Positions 7,202 to 15,058 of a stretch of 19,120 bases of DNA are shown piece by piece. A model generated the notes under the pieces. The model did no database searches and was not told where the DNA came from. It saw only the letters and a program-made list of their open reading frames with translations. This DNA comes from DAISIL01 sp036822015 (GTDB lineage Bacteria > Bacteroidota > Bacteroidia > Cytophagales > Bernardetiaceae), in assembly GCA_036822015.1 (NCBI GenBank), contig DAISIL010000060.1, positions 1-19,120 of the forward strand, in the 5' to 3' direction. Both the position numbers and the translations under genes were made by a program. Numbering within the stretch: position 1 is the stretch's first letter; every line of letters starts with the position of its first letter.

Positions 7202-8136
7202 GTCTCTCGGCAGCAGGTTTGTCGGTAGGCTACGGCAAGACCTCACTCCTGGGGCCCGTCTCCTTGCACTTGCCGCAAGGGCGTTTGGTGGCTTTGCTGG
7301 GCCGCAACGGGAGCGGAAAATCGACCTTACTTCGGAGCTTAGCAGGTTTGCAACGGCCACTCTCGGGGCGCATCCACCTAAACGGCATATCCACAGAGCA
7401 ATTATCGGCTCGGGAGCAGGCGCGCGCCCTTAGTGTTGTCCTGACAACTCCGCTGACGGAGGCGGCCCAGATACGGGTGAGTGAACTCGTCGCCCTGGGG
7501 CGGCATCCCTATACCAACTGGTGGGGGCAGTTGAGCGCAGAAGACCAAGCCAAAGCCGCCCATGCCATGCAACTCACCCATACCACGTCTTTGGCGCAAC
7601 GGACGATCAGTACCCTGAGCGACGGACAGCGGCAGCGCGTCCTGATCGCACGCGCCTTAGCCCAGGATACGCCCCTGATCCTACTCGATGAACCAACAGC
7701 GCACCTTGATCCCTTCGAGCAGCGGCGGCTCTTTCGTCTGCTACACCAACTCACACGCACAGCAGGCAAGGGCATCCTCGTCGCTACACACGCCATACGG
7801 CTAACCGTGGCGGTGGCAGATGATATTTGGCTCCTCGATCAACAAAACCTGACGCAAGGCTTATCCGAAGACCTGGCTTATCGCGGCGAAATATCGCGTG
7901 TTTTTTTTGATAACCAGCCACTTACCGAAGGCTTAACCGATCCCATATTGGCACATTCACCACGGGAGTTTCTCTTGCAATCCAGGGATGCTTATTGGGA
8001 TTTCTGGACACGACACGCCCTCCAAAAACACCAATGCCTCACCCAAACACCCATCATCCAGCACCCCGACGGCTGGCAACTCCCCGGAAAACCTCCCTTT
8101 GAACGCTTATCCCAGCTGGTGGCCGCCCTGACGTAA
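7195..8136 (+). CDS. ABC transporter ATPase of the iron-siderophore/cobalamin uptake (FecE/BtuD) type
   Basis: A cytoplasmic ABC ATPase of 313 residues. Visible motifs are Walker A GRNGSGKST (36-44), signature LSDGQ (141-145), Walker B LILLDEP (161-167), D-loop Asp172 and switch His199. VSELVALGRHPYTNWWG (95-111) is typical of ATPases that serve siderophore, heme or B12 importers. Two features are odd. The Q-loop region reads VVLTTPLTE, with no glutamine at the usual place. A C-terminal extension of about 90 residues, rich in aromatic residues, exceeds the usual length of about 260. The start is a GTG overlapping the gldF stop by 7 bases; no ATG is available nearby, so translational coupling is likely. 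No permease or binding protein of this importer class lies in the window. Pairing with GldF is suggested by position but unusual by family. Confidence 0.85.
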   Translation: MVGLSAAGLSVGYGKTSLLGPVSLHLPQGRLVALLGRNGSGKSTLLRSLAGLQRPLSGRIHLNGISTEQLSAREQARALSVVLTTPLTEAAQIRVSELVALGRHPYTNWWGQLSAEDQAKAAHAMQLTHTTSLAQRTISTLSDGQRQRVLIARALAQDTPLILLDEPTAHLDPFEQRRLFRLLHQLTRTAGKGILVATHAIRLTVAVADDIWLLDQQNLTQGLSEDLAYRGEISRVFFDNQPLTEGLTDPILAHSPREFLLQSRDAYWDFWTRHALQKHQCLTQTPIIQHPDGWQLPGKPPFERLSQLVAALT

Positions 8137-8158
8137 AGATGTTGCAGGCAATATCTTT
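8135..8158. terminator. Hairpin between convergent genes, possible bidirectional terminator
   Basis: A 10-bp stem (8135-8144 with 8149-8158, one G-U pair) with loop CAGG begins inside the stop codon of the ATPase gene and ends one base before the stop codon of nspC. The stem ends in AAA/TTT on both strands, so T residues close the hairpin in either direction, but there is no long T run. It fills the whole 23-base gap between the two convergent genes. Confidence 0.5.
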
Positions 8159-8159
8159 C

Positions 8160-9323
8160 CTAAGACAAGCGGTCTCGGTACATCTGGTAGCCAAACGATT
8201 TGACCAGCTCAAATTTATTCTCAGCCGTCCAGATGCCGATGCTCGGATGCTTCACGCCGTTGAAATTGCTTGTCTTGACCATCGTGTAGTGGATCATATC
8301 ATCAAACACAATCAGATCACCCACTTGCAGCGGCTGCGCAAAGGCGTAATCACCCATGCCCATAAAGTCGCCGGAGAGGCAAGTTGTCCCCCCCATCCGA
8401 TAGACGTACTGGCTGTCTGGCTGGGCATCGCTTGCCCCCAAAATGCGGGGTTTGTAGGGCATCTCCAAGCAGTCGGGCATATGAGCCGTAAAAGAAACAT
8501 CCAACATGGCCACCAAAATACCCCCGCTATCGAGAATGTCCTCCACTCGGCTCACCAAATAGCCCGTCTGTAAGCCAATGGCTTCGCCTGGCTCAAGGAT
8601 GACTTGCACCTGGTATTTCTCTGAAAACCGCCGCAAGCGCGCGATCAGTCGATCTATCTCGTAGTCCTCCCGGGTGATGTGATGCCCACCGCCCATATTG
8701 AACCACTTCAACCCATGCAGCCAGGGCGCAAAGCGTTCTTCGACGACAGCCAGCGTGCGCTCGAGGGCATCTGCGTTTTGCTCGCAAAGGGTATGGAAGT
8801 GAAGCCCTTCGATGCCTTCGGGGAGGCCGTACTTTGCCAGGGCATCAGCCGTGATCCCGAAGCGCGTACCGGGCAAGGTGGGGTTGTACAAGTCCACATC
8901 GACCTCCGAGTACTCGGGGTTGATCCGCAGCCCTGCCGAGCAGTGTGCCGGAAAGCGGTCTTTGAAGCGTTCCCATTGCGAGAGCGAGTTGAAGGTAATA
9001 TGCCCACAGTAGCGCGTCAGTTCCTCAAACTCGTCTTCAAAATAGACCGTTGCGTAGGCGTGTACTTCTCCACCAAACTCCTCATGGGCCAGGCGGGCTT
9101 CATACAGAGAACTGGCTGTCGTGCCAGGGAGATATTCCCGCAAAATCGGGAAAGTACTCCACATGGCATAGCCCTTGAGAGCGCAGATGATCTGGCATCC
9201 AGCAGCTTCCTGGACATGAGCCAGGCGGGCAAGGTTTTCGCGTAAACGTTTCTCCTCCAACACATAACAAGGTGAAGGAACATCAGCCCATCGCACGGTG
9301 GGCGCTTGGTGTAGGGGTGGCAT
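8160..9323 (-). CDS. nspC: Carboxynorspermidine decarboxylase
   Basis: A PLP-dependent enzyme of the alanine-racemase-fold (fold III) decarboxylases. It converts carboxynorspermidine or carboxyspermidine to norspermidine or spermidine, the last step of the alternative polyamine pathway. The 387-residue product has the PLP lysine in ICALKGYA (Lys50), HFHTLCEQ, the glycine-rich FNMGGGHHIT that binds the cofactor phosphate, EPGEAIG, and the dimer-partner active-site region TTCLSGD followed by GDYAF. Length is normal. The ATG at 9323 is preferred to an adjacent in-frame TTG at 9326. The partner carboxynorspermidine dehydrogenase is not in the window. The gene ends a minus-strand series of DUF3592-like, hemF and OmpA/PD40 genes; only 12 bases separate it from the first of these. 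Confidence 0.93.
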   Translation of the reverse strand: MPPLHQAPTVRWADVPSPCYVLEEKRLRENLARLAHVQEAAGCQIICALKGYAMWSTFPILREYLPGTTASSLYEARLAHEEFGGEVHAYATVYFEDEFEELTRYCGHITFNSLSQWERFKDRFPAHCSAGLRINPEYSEVDVDLYNPTLPGTRFGITADALAKYGLPEGIEGLHFHTLCEQNADALERTLAVVEERFAPWLHGLKWFNMGGGHHITREDYEIDRLIARLRRFSEKYQVQVILEPGEAIGLQTGYLVSRVEDILDSGGILVAMLDVSFTAHMPDCLEMPYKPRILGASDAQPDSQYVYRMGGTTCLSGDFMGMGDYAFAQPLQVGDLIVFDDMIHYTMVKTSNFNGVKHPSIGIWTAENKFELVKSFGYQMYRDRLS

Positions 9324-9335
9324 CAAGGCGTTGAT

Positions 9336-10016
9336 TTAGACAAGTGAAGAAATATCGACCCAGTATTTTTCGGGGTTGTTGAAATCAATGTACACATCCA
9401 GTTCGGGTTTGAGCCTGGGGCTGGGGTCTTCGGGGAGGGGATCGCTCCTGAAGGTGTACGTCGTTTGGTGTCCGTCGTTTTTTTGCCACTGGCAATGAAT
9501 CACGTAAGCGGGTCTGCCGCCCATGCGTATCTGTGGGTCTTGGCCCACGGACTGTACGCTGGCCCGAATCCTTCGCCCGTGTTGAAGTAGTTGGCGTTTT
9601 TGGTAACGCTTTTGGTATTGCCAGGCAAATATCCCGAAGGAAAAAACCAATAGTGCCACGCTTCCAATGCGTAAGAACCATATCTGAAAGCGTTTCTCTT
9701 GCACCAATCCCGCATCACCGGGATTGATGAGATCGTAGTACAGCGCGACGGGTTCGCCGATGGGATAACTCTCTGGCTTTTTGCCATAAAGCGGCAACTC
9801 AATGCGTTGGCTATCCTCCGAAGCAAAGATCACGATGGGATAGCTGCGCCCTAAGCTGTCTTCCTTGTACGTCAGGACACGTCCATAGGTGCGGTCATAT
9901 TTTTGAAAAAAACGCGCCTCTTGCTGTTCTTCGTAGGTTGCCCAGGCCCAAAAGCCCAGGGCTACCAGAGCGATCAGAGCAGCTAAGCCAAAGAGATACT
10001 GCTGTCGTTGATCCAA
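9336..10016 (-). CDS. Two-helix membrane protein, DUF3592-like
   Basis: The 226-residue product has one hydrophobic helix at about residues 7-26 and a second at about 112-131. A domain of about 85 residues lies between them and another follows the second. Both soluble parts contain a strand-rich pattern with a 'GRVLTY...YPIVIF...PIGEPVALYYDLINP' or 'RASVQSV...PAYVIHCQW...ELDVYIDFNNPEKYWVD' order. This is the layout of DUF3592-type domains (a possibly duplicated small beta domain ending in a V-x-[VI]-x-[YF]-[DN]-x-x-NP motif). Function is unknown. The only usable start is a TTG at 10016, inside the end of hemF (34-base overlap), suggesting translational coupling to hemF. There is no internal Met until the second soluble domain, and the first helix would be lost without the TTG. 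Confidence 0.72.
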   Translation of the reverse strand: MDQRQQYLFGLAALIALVALGFWAWATYEEQQEARFFQKYDRTYGRVLTYKEDSLGRSYPIVIFASEDSQRIELPLYGKKPESYPIGEPVALYYDLINPGDAGLVQEKRFQIWFLRIGSVALLVFSFGIFAWQYQKRYQKRQLLQHGRRIRASVQSVGQDPQIRMGGRPAYVIHCQWQKNDGHQTTYTFRSDPLPEDPSPRLKPELDVYIDFNNPEKYWVDISSLV

Positions 10017-10903
10017 TCTATTCCTTTTTTGAGTTGTTGGAGCGTCTGATGTTCGGGGGAATCGGGGGTAGGCTGGTAGTCGTACTGCCAGTCGGCTTGC
10101 GGGGGCAAGCTCATCAAGATCGACTCCGTTCGCCCGCCGGTATCCAATCCAAACTTAGTGCCTTTGTCCCAGACCAAATTAAACTCTACGTACCGTCCGC
10201 GCCGCAGGCGTTGCCATTGCTGATGCGCCTCCGTGTAGGGCAAATCTTTGTTTGTGTGCATGAAGTGGGTATAAATCGGGGCAAAGGTCTCCCCCACCTC
10301 CTGGACAAAAGCCCAGCGATCCTGGCGCGTAAAGCCCTCTTCGCTTTCGTTGAGATGGTCGAAGAATATGCCCCCGATACCGCGCGTTTCGTGGCGGTGC
10401 TTCAAGAAAAAATAATCATCCGCCCAGGCCTTGAACTTCGGGTAGTAGCCCGGGTGATGGCGATCACAGACGGCTTTGAGCTGTTGGTGAAAGTAACGCG
10501 CATCTTCGGCCACGATGTAATGCGGCGTTAGGTCGATGCCTCCACCAAACCAAAAAACGCCGTTGGTCATCTCAAAATATCGGACGTTCATGTGAATAAT
10601 CGGTACCATCGGGTTGCGCGGATGCAAGACGATAGAGACCCCCGTCGCAAAAAAATCAGCCTCCGGAAGCTGCAATGCCCGGAGCATCTGCGGAGGAGGC
10701 GTACCGTGAACAGCCGAAAAATTGACTCCGCCTTTTTCGATCACCTGTCCATCGACGAGTACCCTCGAGCGGCCGCCACCGCCGCCAGATCGCTGCCAGT
10801 GGTCTTCTTTGAAGTCTGCCCCGCCATCAGCCTTCGCTATTTGTGTACAAATACGGTCTTGTAACCCCTCAAACCAATCGGCAACCTGCTCGGCAAATGT
10901 CAT
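9983..10903 (-). CDS. hemF: Oxygen-dependent coproporphyrinogen III oxidase
   Basis: HemF decarboxylates two propionate groups of coproporphyrinogen III, with O2, to give protoporphyrinogen IX in heme synthesis; the enzyme is a cytoplasmic homodimer without metal. The 306-residue product covers the family fully: DFKEDHWQRSGGGGGRSRVL (about 30-49), EKGGVNFSAVHG, VSIVLHPRNPMVPIIHMNVRYFE (about 88-110, with the conserved histidine region), WFGGGIDLTPHY, FKAWADDYFFLKHR, RGIGGIFFDHL, and RRGRYVEFNLVWDKGTKFGL...GRTESILMSLPP at the C-terminal end. The usual length is about 300. The ATG at 10903 gives a normal N-terminus. It lies 67 bases downstream of the OmpA/PD40 gene on the same strand and overlaps the DUF3592-like gene. 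Its presence implies aerobic heme synthesis in this organism. Confidence 0.97.
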   Translation of the reverse strand: MTFAEQVADWFEGLQDRICTQIAKADGGADFKEDHWQRSGGGGGRSRVLVDGQVIEKGGVNFSAVHGTPPPQMLRALQLPEADFFATGVSIVLHPRNPMVPIIHMNVRYFEMTNGVFWFGGGIDLTPHYIVAEDARYFHQQLKAVCDRHHPGYYPKFKAWADDYFFLKHRHETRGIGGIFFDHLNESEEGFTRQDRWAFVQEVGETFAPIYTHFMHTNKDLPYTEAHQQWQRLRRGRYVEFNLVWDKGTKFGLDTGGRTESILMSLPPQADWQYDYQPTPDSPEHQTLQQLKKGIDWINDSSISLA

Positions 10904-10970
10904 TTATCACTCAAATTTTATCCTGCAAAGATCGTCAAAAACGGCAAAAAGTCCTAATGCACACCTGGGA

Positions 10971-13424
10971 TCATCTTTTCTTGATCGAAAAACTGACCCG
11001 TCGGTTTTGGGCGCGTCCTTCGGGGGTGGCGTTCTCGGCGATGGGCTGGGTATCCCCAAAACCGACAAAAAAGACCCGTTCAGCCGAAAGTCCCAAAAAC
11101 TTCAGGTGATCGGCTACGGCACGGGCGCGTTTTTCGGAGAGTTGCTGGTTGTAGCTCGGGCTGCCCTGGTTGTCGGTATGGCCTTCGAGGCGGATTTTGT
11201 AGTCCGGGTGCGCCTGCATGAAGTTGGTCAGGCGTTGGAGTTCGGGGTAAGAAGCCCCTTGTAGCTGATCGCTATCAAAATCAAAAAAGACATTTTCAAG
11301 AATCATCACTGCGTTTTCTTCGGCAAGTTTTTGGGCAGTCTTTACGGCTACGGGCGTGAGCGTAAGCGGCGTGTGTTGGCGCAAGGCAAAGTCGGTTGTG
11401 GAGGTGAAGCCATCTTGCGGGTCGGGGAGGGTCAGGACATACCGGCGGCCGTAGGGCAGGCGCGTCCTGAACCGCCCCTGGGTATCGGTGCGCGTCTCGG
11501 CGATGGCTTGTCCGGTGTGGGGATGCGCAAAACGCACACGGGCGGATGCACCTATACCGGTGAGTGTGCCTTTGACCCAGGTAGTCCGTTGGGTGCTATC
11601 CCCCTGAAAACGCTCGGGTATCCTGAACCGAAACAGGTCATAGCTTTGGGCATCGCCAGCTTTGAGTGAGACGTAGGCAAACTGCCCATCGACATCGAGC
11701 GTAAAGCCATCGTCAGCGTAGGTATTGATGCTCTTACCGAGATTGATGGGCTGGCTCCAGCTTGTCCAGGAGGTGGTATCGAGCCGTCGGGCCATGAAAA
11801 TATCCAGTCCACCGAGTCCCGGGTGTCCGTCGGAGGTGAAGTAGAGGGTTTTTCCGTCGGGGTGCAAGATGGGGTTGCTTTCAGCAAAAGGGGTGTTGAT
11901 GGTCTTCCCCAAATTGACGGGCGTTCCCCAGCTTCCGTCGGCTTGCTTTTGGGCTACCCAAAGGTCTAGGTTAAAATCCTCTCTACCATTGAAAAACAGT
12001 TGGTTATCCGGAGATTTGGGCTGGTCGCTGCCACGATCAGAGGTAAAGATAACAAATTGCCCATCGGATGAGAAGTGCAAGCCGGCTTCGTAGGCGGGCG
12101 TGCTGATGGGTGCAGGCATGGGGCGTAGGCGTGTCCAGCGGCTGCCCTGGCGTTGGACAAAATAAAGATCGCCCTTGCCAAGCTCGGCATTAAAAGCCCG
12201 CATCTCGACGCGGTATTGGGGTAGCAGTCCGTAGTTACCGAAGAGGATGAGGGTCTCTCCCTCGGGGCTGATGCTTTGCGGGACTTCGTGGGAGGATGTG
12301 TTGAAGGGCAGCGGAGCGGGGTCGCCGGCAGCAGCAGCAGCAGCAAAATAGACATCCTGTCCCGTGCCTGTCTGGGAACGACAAAAATACAGCCCATCAA
12401 AAGCCGCCAGCGGGTGCGTCTCGTCGGCATCTGTATTGATCCGTGGGCCGAGGTCTTGGAGCGCGATGTCATCCGGTGGATGGCGAAGCAAGGCTCGGAT
12501 ATGCCTCATATCCCGATTCGGGAACAGGTCCTGGTACTGCGCAAAGACAGCTTCGGCTCCCATCCAGTCCTGGCGTATCAGGAAAGGTGCGGCTCTCTTT
12601 TGGACGGCTACAAAGGCGATGGGTAGGGGCGCAAAAGTGCGGATGAACTGATCGTAATGACGCTCGTTTTCCGGCGTGGCTCCACCAAAGTACACGTTGA
12701 GTTGGCACAAAAAATCCAGTGGCTCCGTCCCGAATGCCCGGGCTAATTGTTGTAGTTTTTGAAAGTTTTGCTCGCGTTCGGGGTCAAACTCTGCTCCGTA
12801 AAACTGCGGCAACACATGGACAAGCTCGGTTTGGCGATCAAAGGCTGCCAAAATATCGGCGCAGTTTTCTTCGTATCGGTGTCCATTGCCGGTACCTTCC
12901 TGGCGGAGGGCTTCCAGCGTCATAAACTCCTCCAACAAAGTTTTGCGCAAAGCCAAAATCGTTGGGACAGGGCGAGTGCCGGCAAAGTGCTGCAAGAAGT
13001 CGCTGCACTGCACCACCAGCGCACGGCGGAGGGCATAGAGCGTATCGCGGCGGCTTAGGTCGTCGTAACCGGGTTTTTGGTAGAGATCGCGGTACGACAC
13101 CGCGTAGGGAGCCTTGCGCAGGAGATCGGCGGCTTCGGCGGCGATGCCTTCACGTAGGGCGTTGATCTCTCGGAAGCTGGGTAGCTGGGCTTTGGTGGCA
13201 TCGGGCAGGGTGGTATAGCTGCTGGTGAGCTGAGAGAGGCGCGAAAAGGCGTGTTGGAGGGGGGGGAGTTGTGCCGAGAAGTTCTTGAAGCGGATGTCTT
13301 GCCCGCGGCCCTCTTGCTGTTTGGCTTGGCGGTGAGCTTGCAGGGCGGCCATTGCCTCGGTGTAGGCGTTCTCTTGGGCGCAAAGCAAAGCAGGCAAAAA
13401 AAAGAGAAGTAAGAAAAATCGCAT
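10971..13424 (-). CDS. OmpA-family protein with PD40 propeller and carboxypeptidase-regulatory-like domain (PorE-like layout)
   Basis: An 817-residue exported protein with a signal peptide (MRFFLLLFFLPALLCAQ). Residues about 20-330 are helical and Glu/Gln/Arg-rich, perhaps degenerate helical repeats. From about 345 to 605 comes a beta-propeller of PD40/WD40-like units, visible as FSSDGQFVIFTSDRG, LHPDGKTLYFTSDG, GLGGLDIFMAR and LDVDGQFAYVS. From about 615 to 690 a CarboxypepD_reg-like fold is suggested by TLTGIG...ARVRFAHPHTGQAIAETRTDTQGRF. The last 107 residues are an OmpA C-terminal domain (NVFFDFDSDQL, LEGHTDNQGS, LSEKRARAV, QNRRVSF) that binds peptidoglycan. This order resembles PorE of the type IX secretion system and a large set of Bacteroidota paralogues, so the exact role is open. 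It ends 67 bases before hemF. Confidence 0.88.
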   Translation of the reverse strand: MRFFLLLFFLPALLCAQENAYTEAMAALQAHRQAKQQEGRGQDIRFKNFSAQLPPLQHAFSRLSQLTSSYTTLPDATKAQLPSFREINALREGIAAEAADLLRKAPYAVSYRDLYQKPGYDDLSRRDTLYALRRALVVQCSDFLQHFAGTRPVPTILALRKTLLEEFMTLEALRQEGTGNGHRYEENCADILAAFDRQTELVHVLPQFYGAEFDPEREQNFQKLQQLARAFGTEPLDFLCQLNVYFGGATPENERHYDQFIRTFAPLPIAFVAVQKRAAPFLIRQDWMGAEAVFAQYQDLFPNRDMRHIRALLRHPPDDIALQDLGPRINTDADETHPLAAFDGLYFCRSQTGTGQDVYFAAAAAAGDPAPLPFNTSSHEVPQSISPEGETLILFGNYGLLPQYRVEMRAFNAELGKGDLYFVQRQGSRWTRLRPMPAPISTPAYEAGLHFSSDGQFVIFTSDRGSDQPKSPDNQLFFNGREDFNLDLWVAQKQADGSWGTPVNLGKTINTPFAESNPILHPDGKTLYFTSDGHPGLGGLDIFMARRLDTTSWTSWSQPINLGKSINTYADDGFTLDVDGQFAYVSLKAGDAQSYDLFRFRIPERFQGDSTQRTTWVKGTLTGIGASARVRFAHPHTGQAIAETRTDTQGRFRTRLPYGRRYVLTLPDPQDGFTSTTDFALRQHTPLTLTPVAVKTAQKLAEENAVMILENVFFDFDSDQLQGASYPELQRLTNFMQAHPDYKIRLEGHTDNQGSPSYNQQLSEKRARAVADHLKFLGLSAERVFFVGFGDTQPIAENATPEGRAQNRRVSFSIKKR

Positions 13425-13448
13425 AACTCAACAAAAAATAAAACAAAT

Positions 13449-13492
13449 TTCCCCTCCAAAACTCTCCACCTGGGAGTAATTGGGGAGGGGAA
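13449..13492 (-). terminator. Rho-independent terminator of sucD
   Basis: On the minus strand a 9-bp perfect stem (13484-13492 with 13449-13457), with a further inner stem around an ACCT loop region, is followed by a T-rich stretch at 13434-13450. It lies 18 bases beyond the sucD stop. The T-rich part also forms the region directly upstream of the OmpA/PD40 start at 13424, where a TATTTTTTG resembling a -7 element is visible. Confidence 0.7.
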
Positions 13493-13510
13493 GTAGGCAA
13501 GGAGGAGGAT

Positions 13511-14383
13511 TTACTTCTTGAGTGCCTGGAGCATCGTTACGCCAATCTCGGCGGGTGATTCGACTACATGCAGGCCACAGGCACGCATGACTTTCATTTT
13601 GGCTTCTGCCGTATCATCTGCCCCACCGATGATGGCGCCGGCGTGTCCCATACGGCGGCCTTTGGGGGCCGTTTGTCCGGCAATAAACCCAACGACGGGC
13701 TTAGTGCCGTTGTCGCGGATCCATTCGGCGGCTTCGGTTTCCATGCTTCCGCCAATTTCACCGATCATGATGATGCCTTCCGTATCGGGGTCATCCATGA
13801 GCAGTTGAACGGCTTCTTTGGTTGTTGTGCCAATGATCGGATCGCCACCGATACCGATACAGGTTGATTGACCGAGTCCGGCTTTGGTGATCTGATCGAC
13901 GGCTTCGTAGGTGAGCGTTCCCGAGCGGGAGACGATACCGATGGTGCCTGGGTTGTGGATAAACCCAGGCATGATGCCTACTTTGGCTTCTCCGGGCGTG
14001 ATGACCCCTGGGCAGTTGGGGCCCACCATGCGGCAGTCGCGCTCGTCAAGGTAGCGTTTGGCTTTGACCATGTCTTGTACTGGAATGCCCTCCGTGATAC
14101 AAATAATCACTTTGATACCGGCATCAGCGGCCTCCATGATCGCATCGGCAGCAAAAGCAGGCGGCACAAAAATTACCGATACATCGGCTTTGGTTTCCTT
14201 GACGGCATCAGCTACCGTATTGAAAATGGGAAGGTTAAGGTGCTGCTGTCCGCCTTTGCCGGGCGTAACGCCACCCACGACCTGTGTCCCGTAAGCGATC
14301 ATCTGCTCGGCATGGAAAGTACCCTCTTTGCCGGTGAAACCTTGGACAATTACGCGGGAGTCTTTATTGACTAGAACGCTCAT
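13511..14383 (-). CDS. sucD: Succinyl-CoA ligase, alpha subunit
   Basis: Alpha subunit of succinyl-CoA synthetase, which makes ATP or GTP from succinyl-CoA in the TCA cycle with the beta subunit SucC. The 290-residue product starts MSVLVNKDSRVIVQGFTGKEGTFHAEQMI, which contains the CoA-binding Rossmann start. It continues with GGVTPGKGG, VSVIFVPP, ITEGIPVQDM, GPNCPGVITPGEAKVGIMPG, SRSGTLTYEA, GIGGDPIIGT, GEIGGSMETEAA, and GHAGAIIGG with the phosphorylated His247. All family hallmarks are present at normal length. The frame is open upstream to 14482, but the ATG at 14383 matches the family N-terminus. sucC is not adjacent. A terminator follows and a perfect -7-type element lies upstream. Confidence 0.97.
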   Translation of the reverse strand: MSVLVNKDSRVIVQGFTGKEGTFHAEQMIAYGTQVVGGVTPGKGGQQHLNLPIFNTVADAVKETKADVSVIFVPPAFAADAIMEAADAGIKVIICITEGIPVQDMVKAKRYLDERDCRMVGPNCPGVITPGEAKVGIMPGFIHNPGTIGIVSRSGTLTYEAVDQITKAGLGQSTCIGIGGDPIIGTTTKEAVQLLMDDPDTEGIIMIGEIGGSMETEAAEWIRDNGTKPVVGFIAGQTAPKGRRMGHAGAIIGGADDTAEAKMKVMRACGLHVVESPAEIGVTMLQALKK

Positions 14384-14426
14384 CTTTGCTCTGGATTTGT
14401 AAAAGTGATAGAAAAAATTGTATGCA

Positions 14427-14434
14427 CAAAAATA
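14427..14434 (-). promoter_or_regulatory. Putative -7 element upstream of sucD
   Basis: TATTTTTG on the minus strand matches the Bacteroidota -7 consensus TAnnTTTG exactly and lies about 44 bases before the sucD ATG, inside the 95-base gap after the response regulator gene. No TTTG is found at the proper distance upstream (the nearest is 31 bases away), so this is a partial promoter match. Confidence 0.35.
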
Positions 14435-14478
14435 ACTTTTTTCTTCACATTTCCGATCTTTTGCCCAAAAAAACTCGC

Positions 14479-14871
14479 TCATAGCGATTCGGCTAGCTCC
14501 GTCAGGCGGGCTTCACTCAAAGGCTTGGGGACAAAAGTCAGGACATCGCTATGCTGGTGGGCCCGCTGAATATCGCGGGGGTTGATCGACGAAGAGACCG
14601 CTACCACGGTTACTTTTTGGGGTAAGTGGAGCTGACGAAACTTCTCCAAAAACTGCCAAGCATCCATGAGCGGCATATCAATATCAAGCAAAATCAGGTC
14701 GGGGAGCTTTTTGCGCTGTGCGATGCGTTCGTTGAGGGCTTCTAGGGCTGATTCTCCTCCCCTAAACTCCTCTGTTTGTTCATACGATGGGTGAGCCTCC
14801 AGCATTTTGGTAGCAATGATGCGGAAGATGTAGTCATCGTCGATGATGTAAGTCAAGCCTACTTTTTTCAT
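14479..14871 (-). CDS. Single-domain response regulator
   Basis: A receiver domain of 130 residues without an output domain, so a CheY- or Spo0F-like phospho-relay or protein-interaction regulator in the cytoplasm. The acidic pocket is formed by IIDDDY (Asp11-Asp13). The phosphorylation site is Asp63 in LILLDIDMP, the switch Ser lies in VVAVSSS, and the conserved lysine is in FVPKPL. The frame extends to 14925, but the ATG at 14871 directly precedes the first beta strand and fits the family. No sensor kinase gene is near. It lies 95 bases upstream of sucD on the same strand and has a good promoter match of its own. Such stand-alone regulators are common in Bacteroidota, often near histidine kinases; the partner here is unknown. 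Confidence 0.92.
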   Translation of the reverse strand: MKKVGLTYIIDDDYIFRIIATKMLEAHPSYEQTEEFRGGESALEALNERIAQRKKLPDLILLDIDMPLMDAWQFLEKFRQLHLPQKVTVVAVSSSINPRDIQRAHQHSDVLTFVPKPLSEARLTELAESL

Positions 14872-14922
14872 GTATGGTGTGCCTACGGCCAAAAAAGGAA
14901 CTGAAGGAAATTTTTTGCGCAA

Positions 14923-14954
14923 CAAGAGTAGTAGTAATTTGATGAAATGCCAAA
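14923..14954 (-). promoter_or_regulatory. Putative Bacteroidota-type promoter for the response regulator
   Basis: On the minus strand TTTG (14954-14951) is followed after 20 bases by TACTCTTG (14930-14923), which matches TAnnTTTG at seven of eight positions. The start of transcription would fall near 14917, about 45 bases before the ATG at 14871. Confidence 0.5.
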
Positions 14955-15005
14955 AAGATTGTTGAGTAGTAGGATAGCCAAAGAAACACGGGGCAAGAAA
15001 GTAGT

Positions 15006-15033
15006 CAGTAGGGCGAATTTGTTTTGCCTACTG
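15006..15033. repeat. Inverted repeat (hairpin)
   Basis: CAGTAGG at 15006-15012 is complementary to CCTACTG at 15027-15033; one more C-G pair can form past a single bulged G. The loop is A/T-rich. There is no T run on either side, so it is not an obvious terminator; it could be an operator or a structured leader element. Confidence 0.55.
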
Positions 15034-15058
15034 GCATAACCTTAGGCAAAGACAATAC

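Noticed and set aside
8139..9245. Plus-strand frames opposite nspC (8139-8573 and 8679-9245)
   Set aside because: They are shadows of nspC, which covers its family completely.
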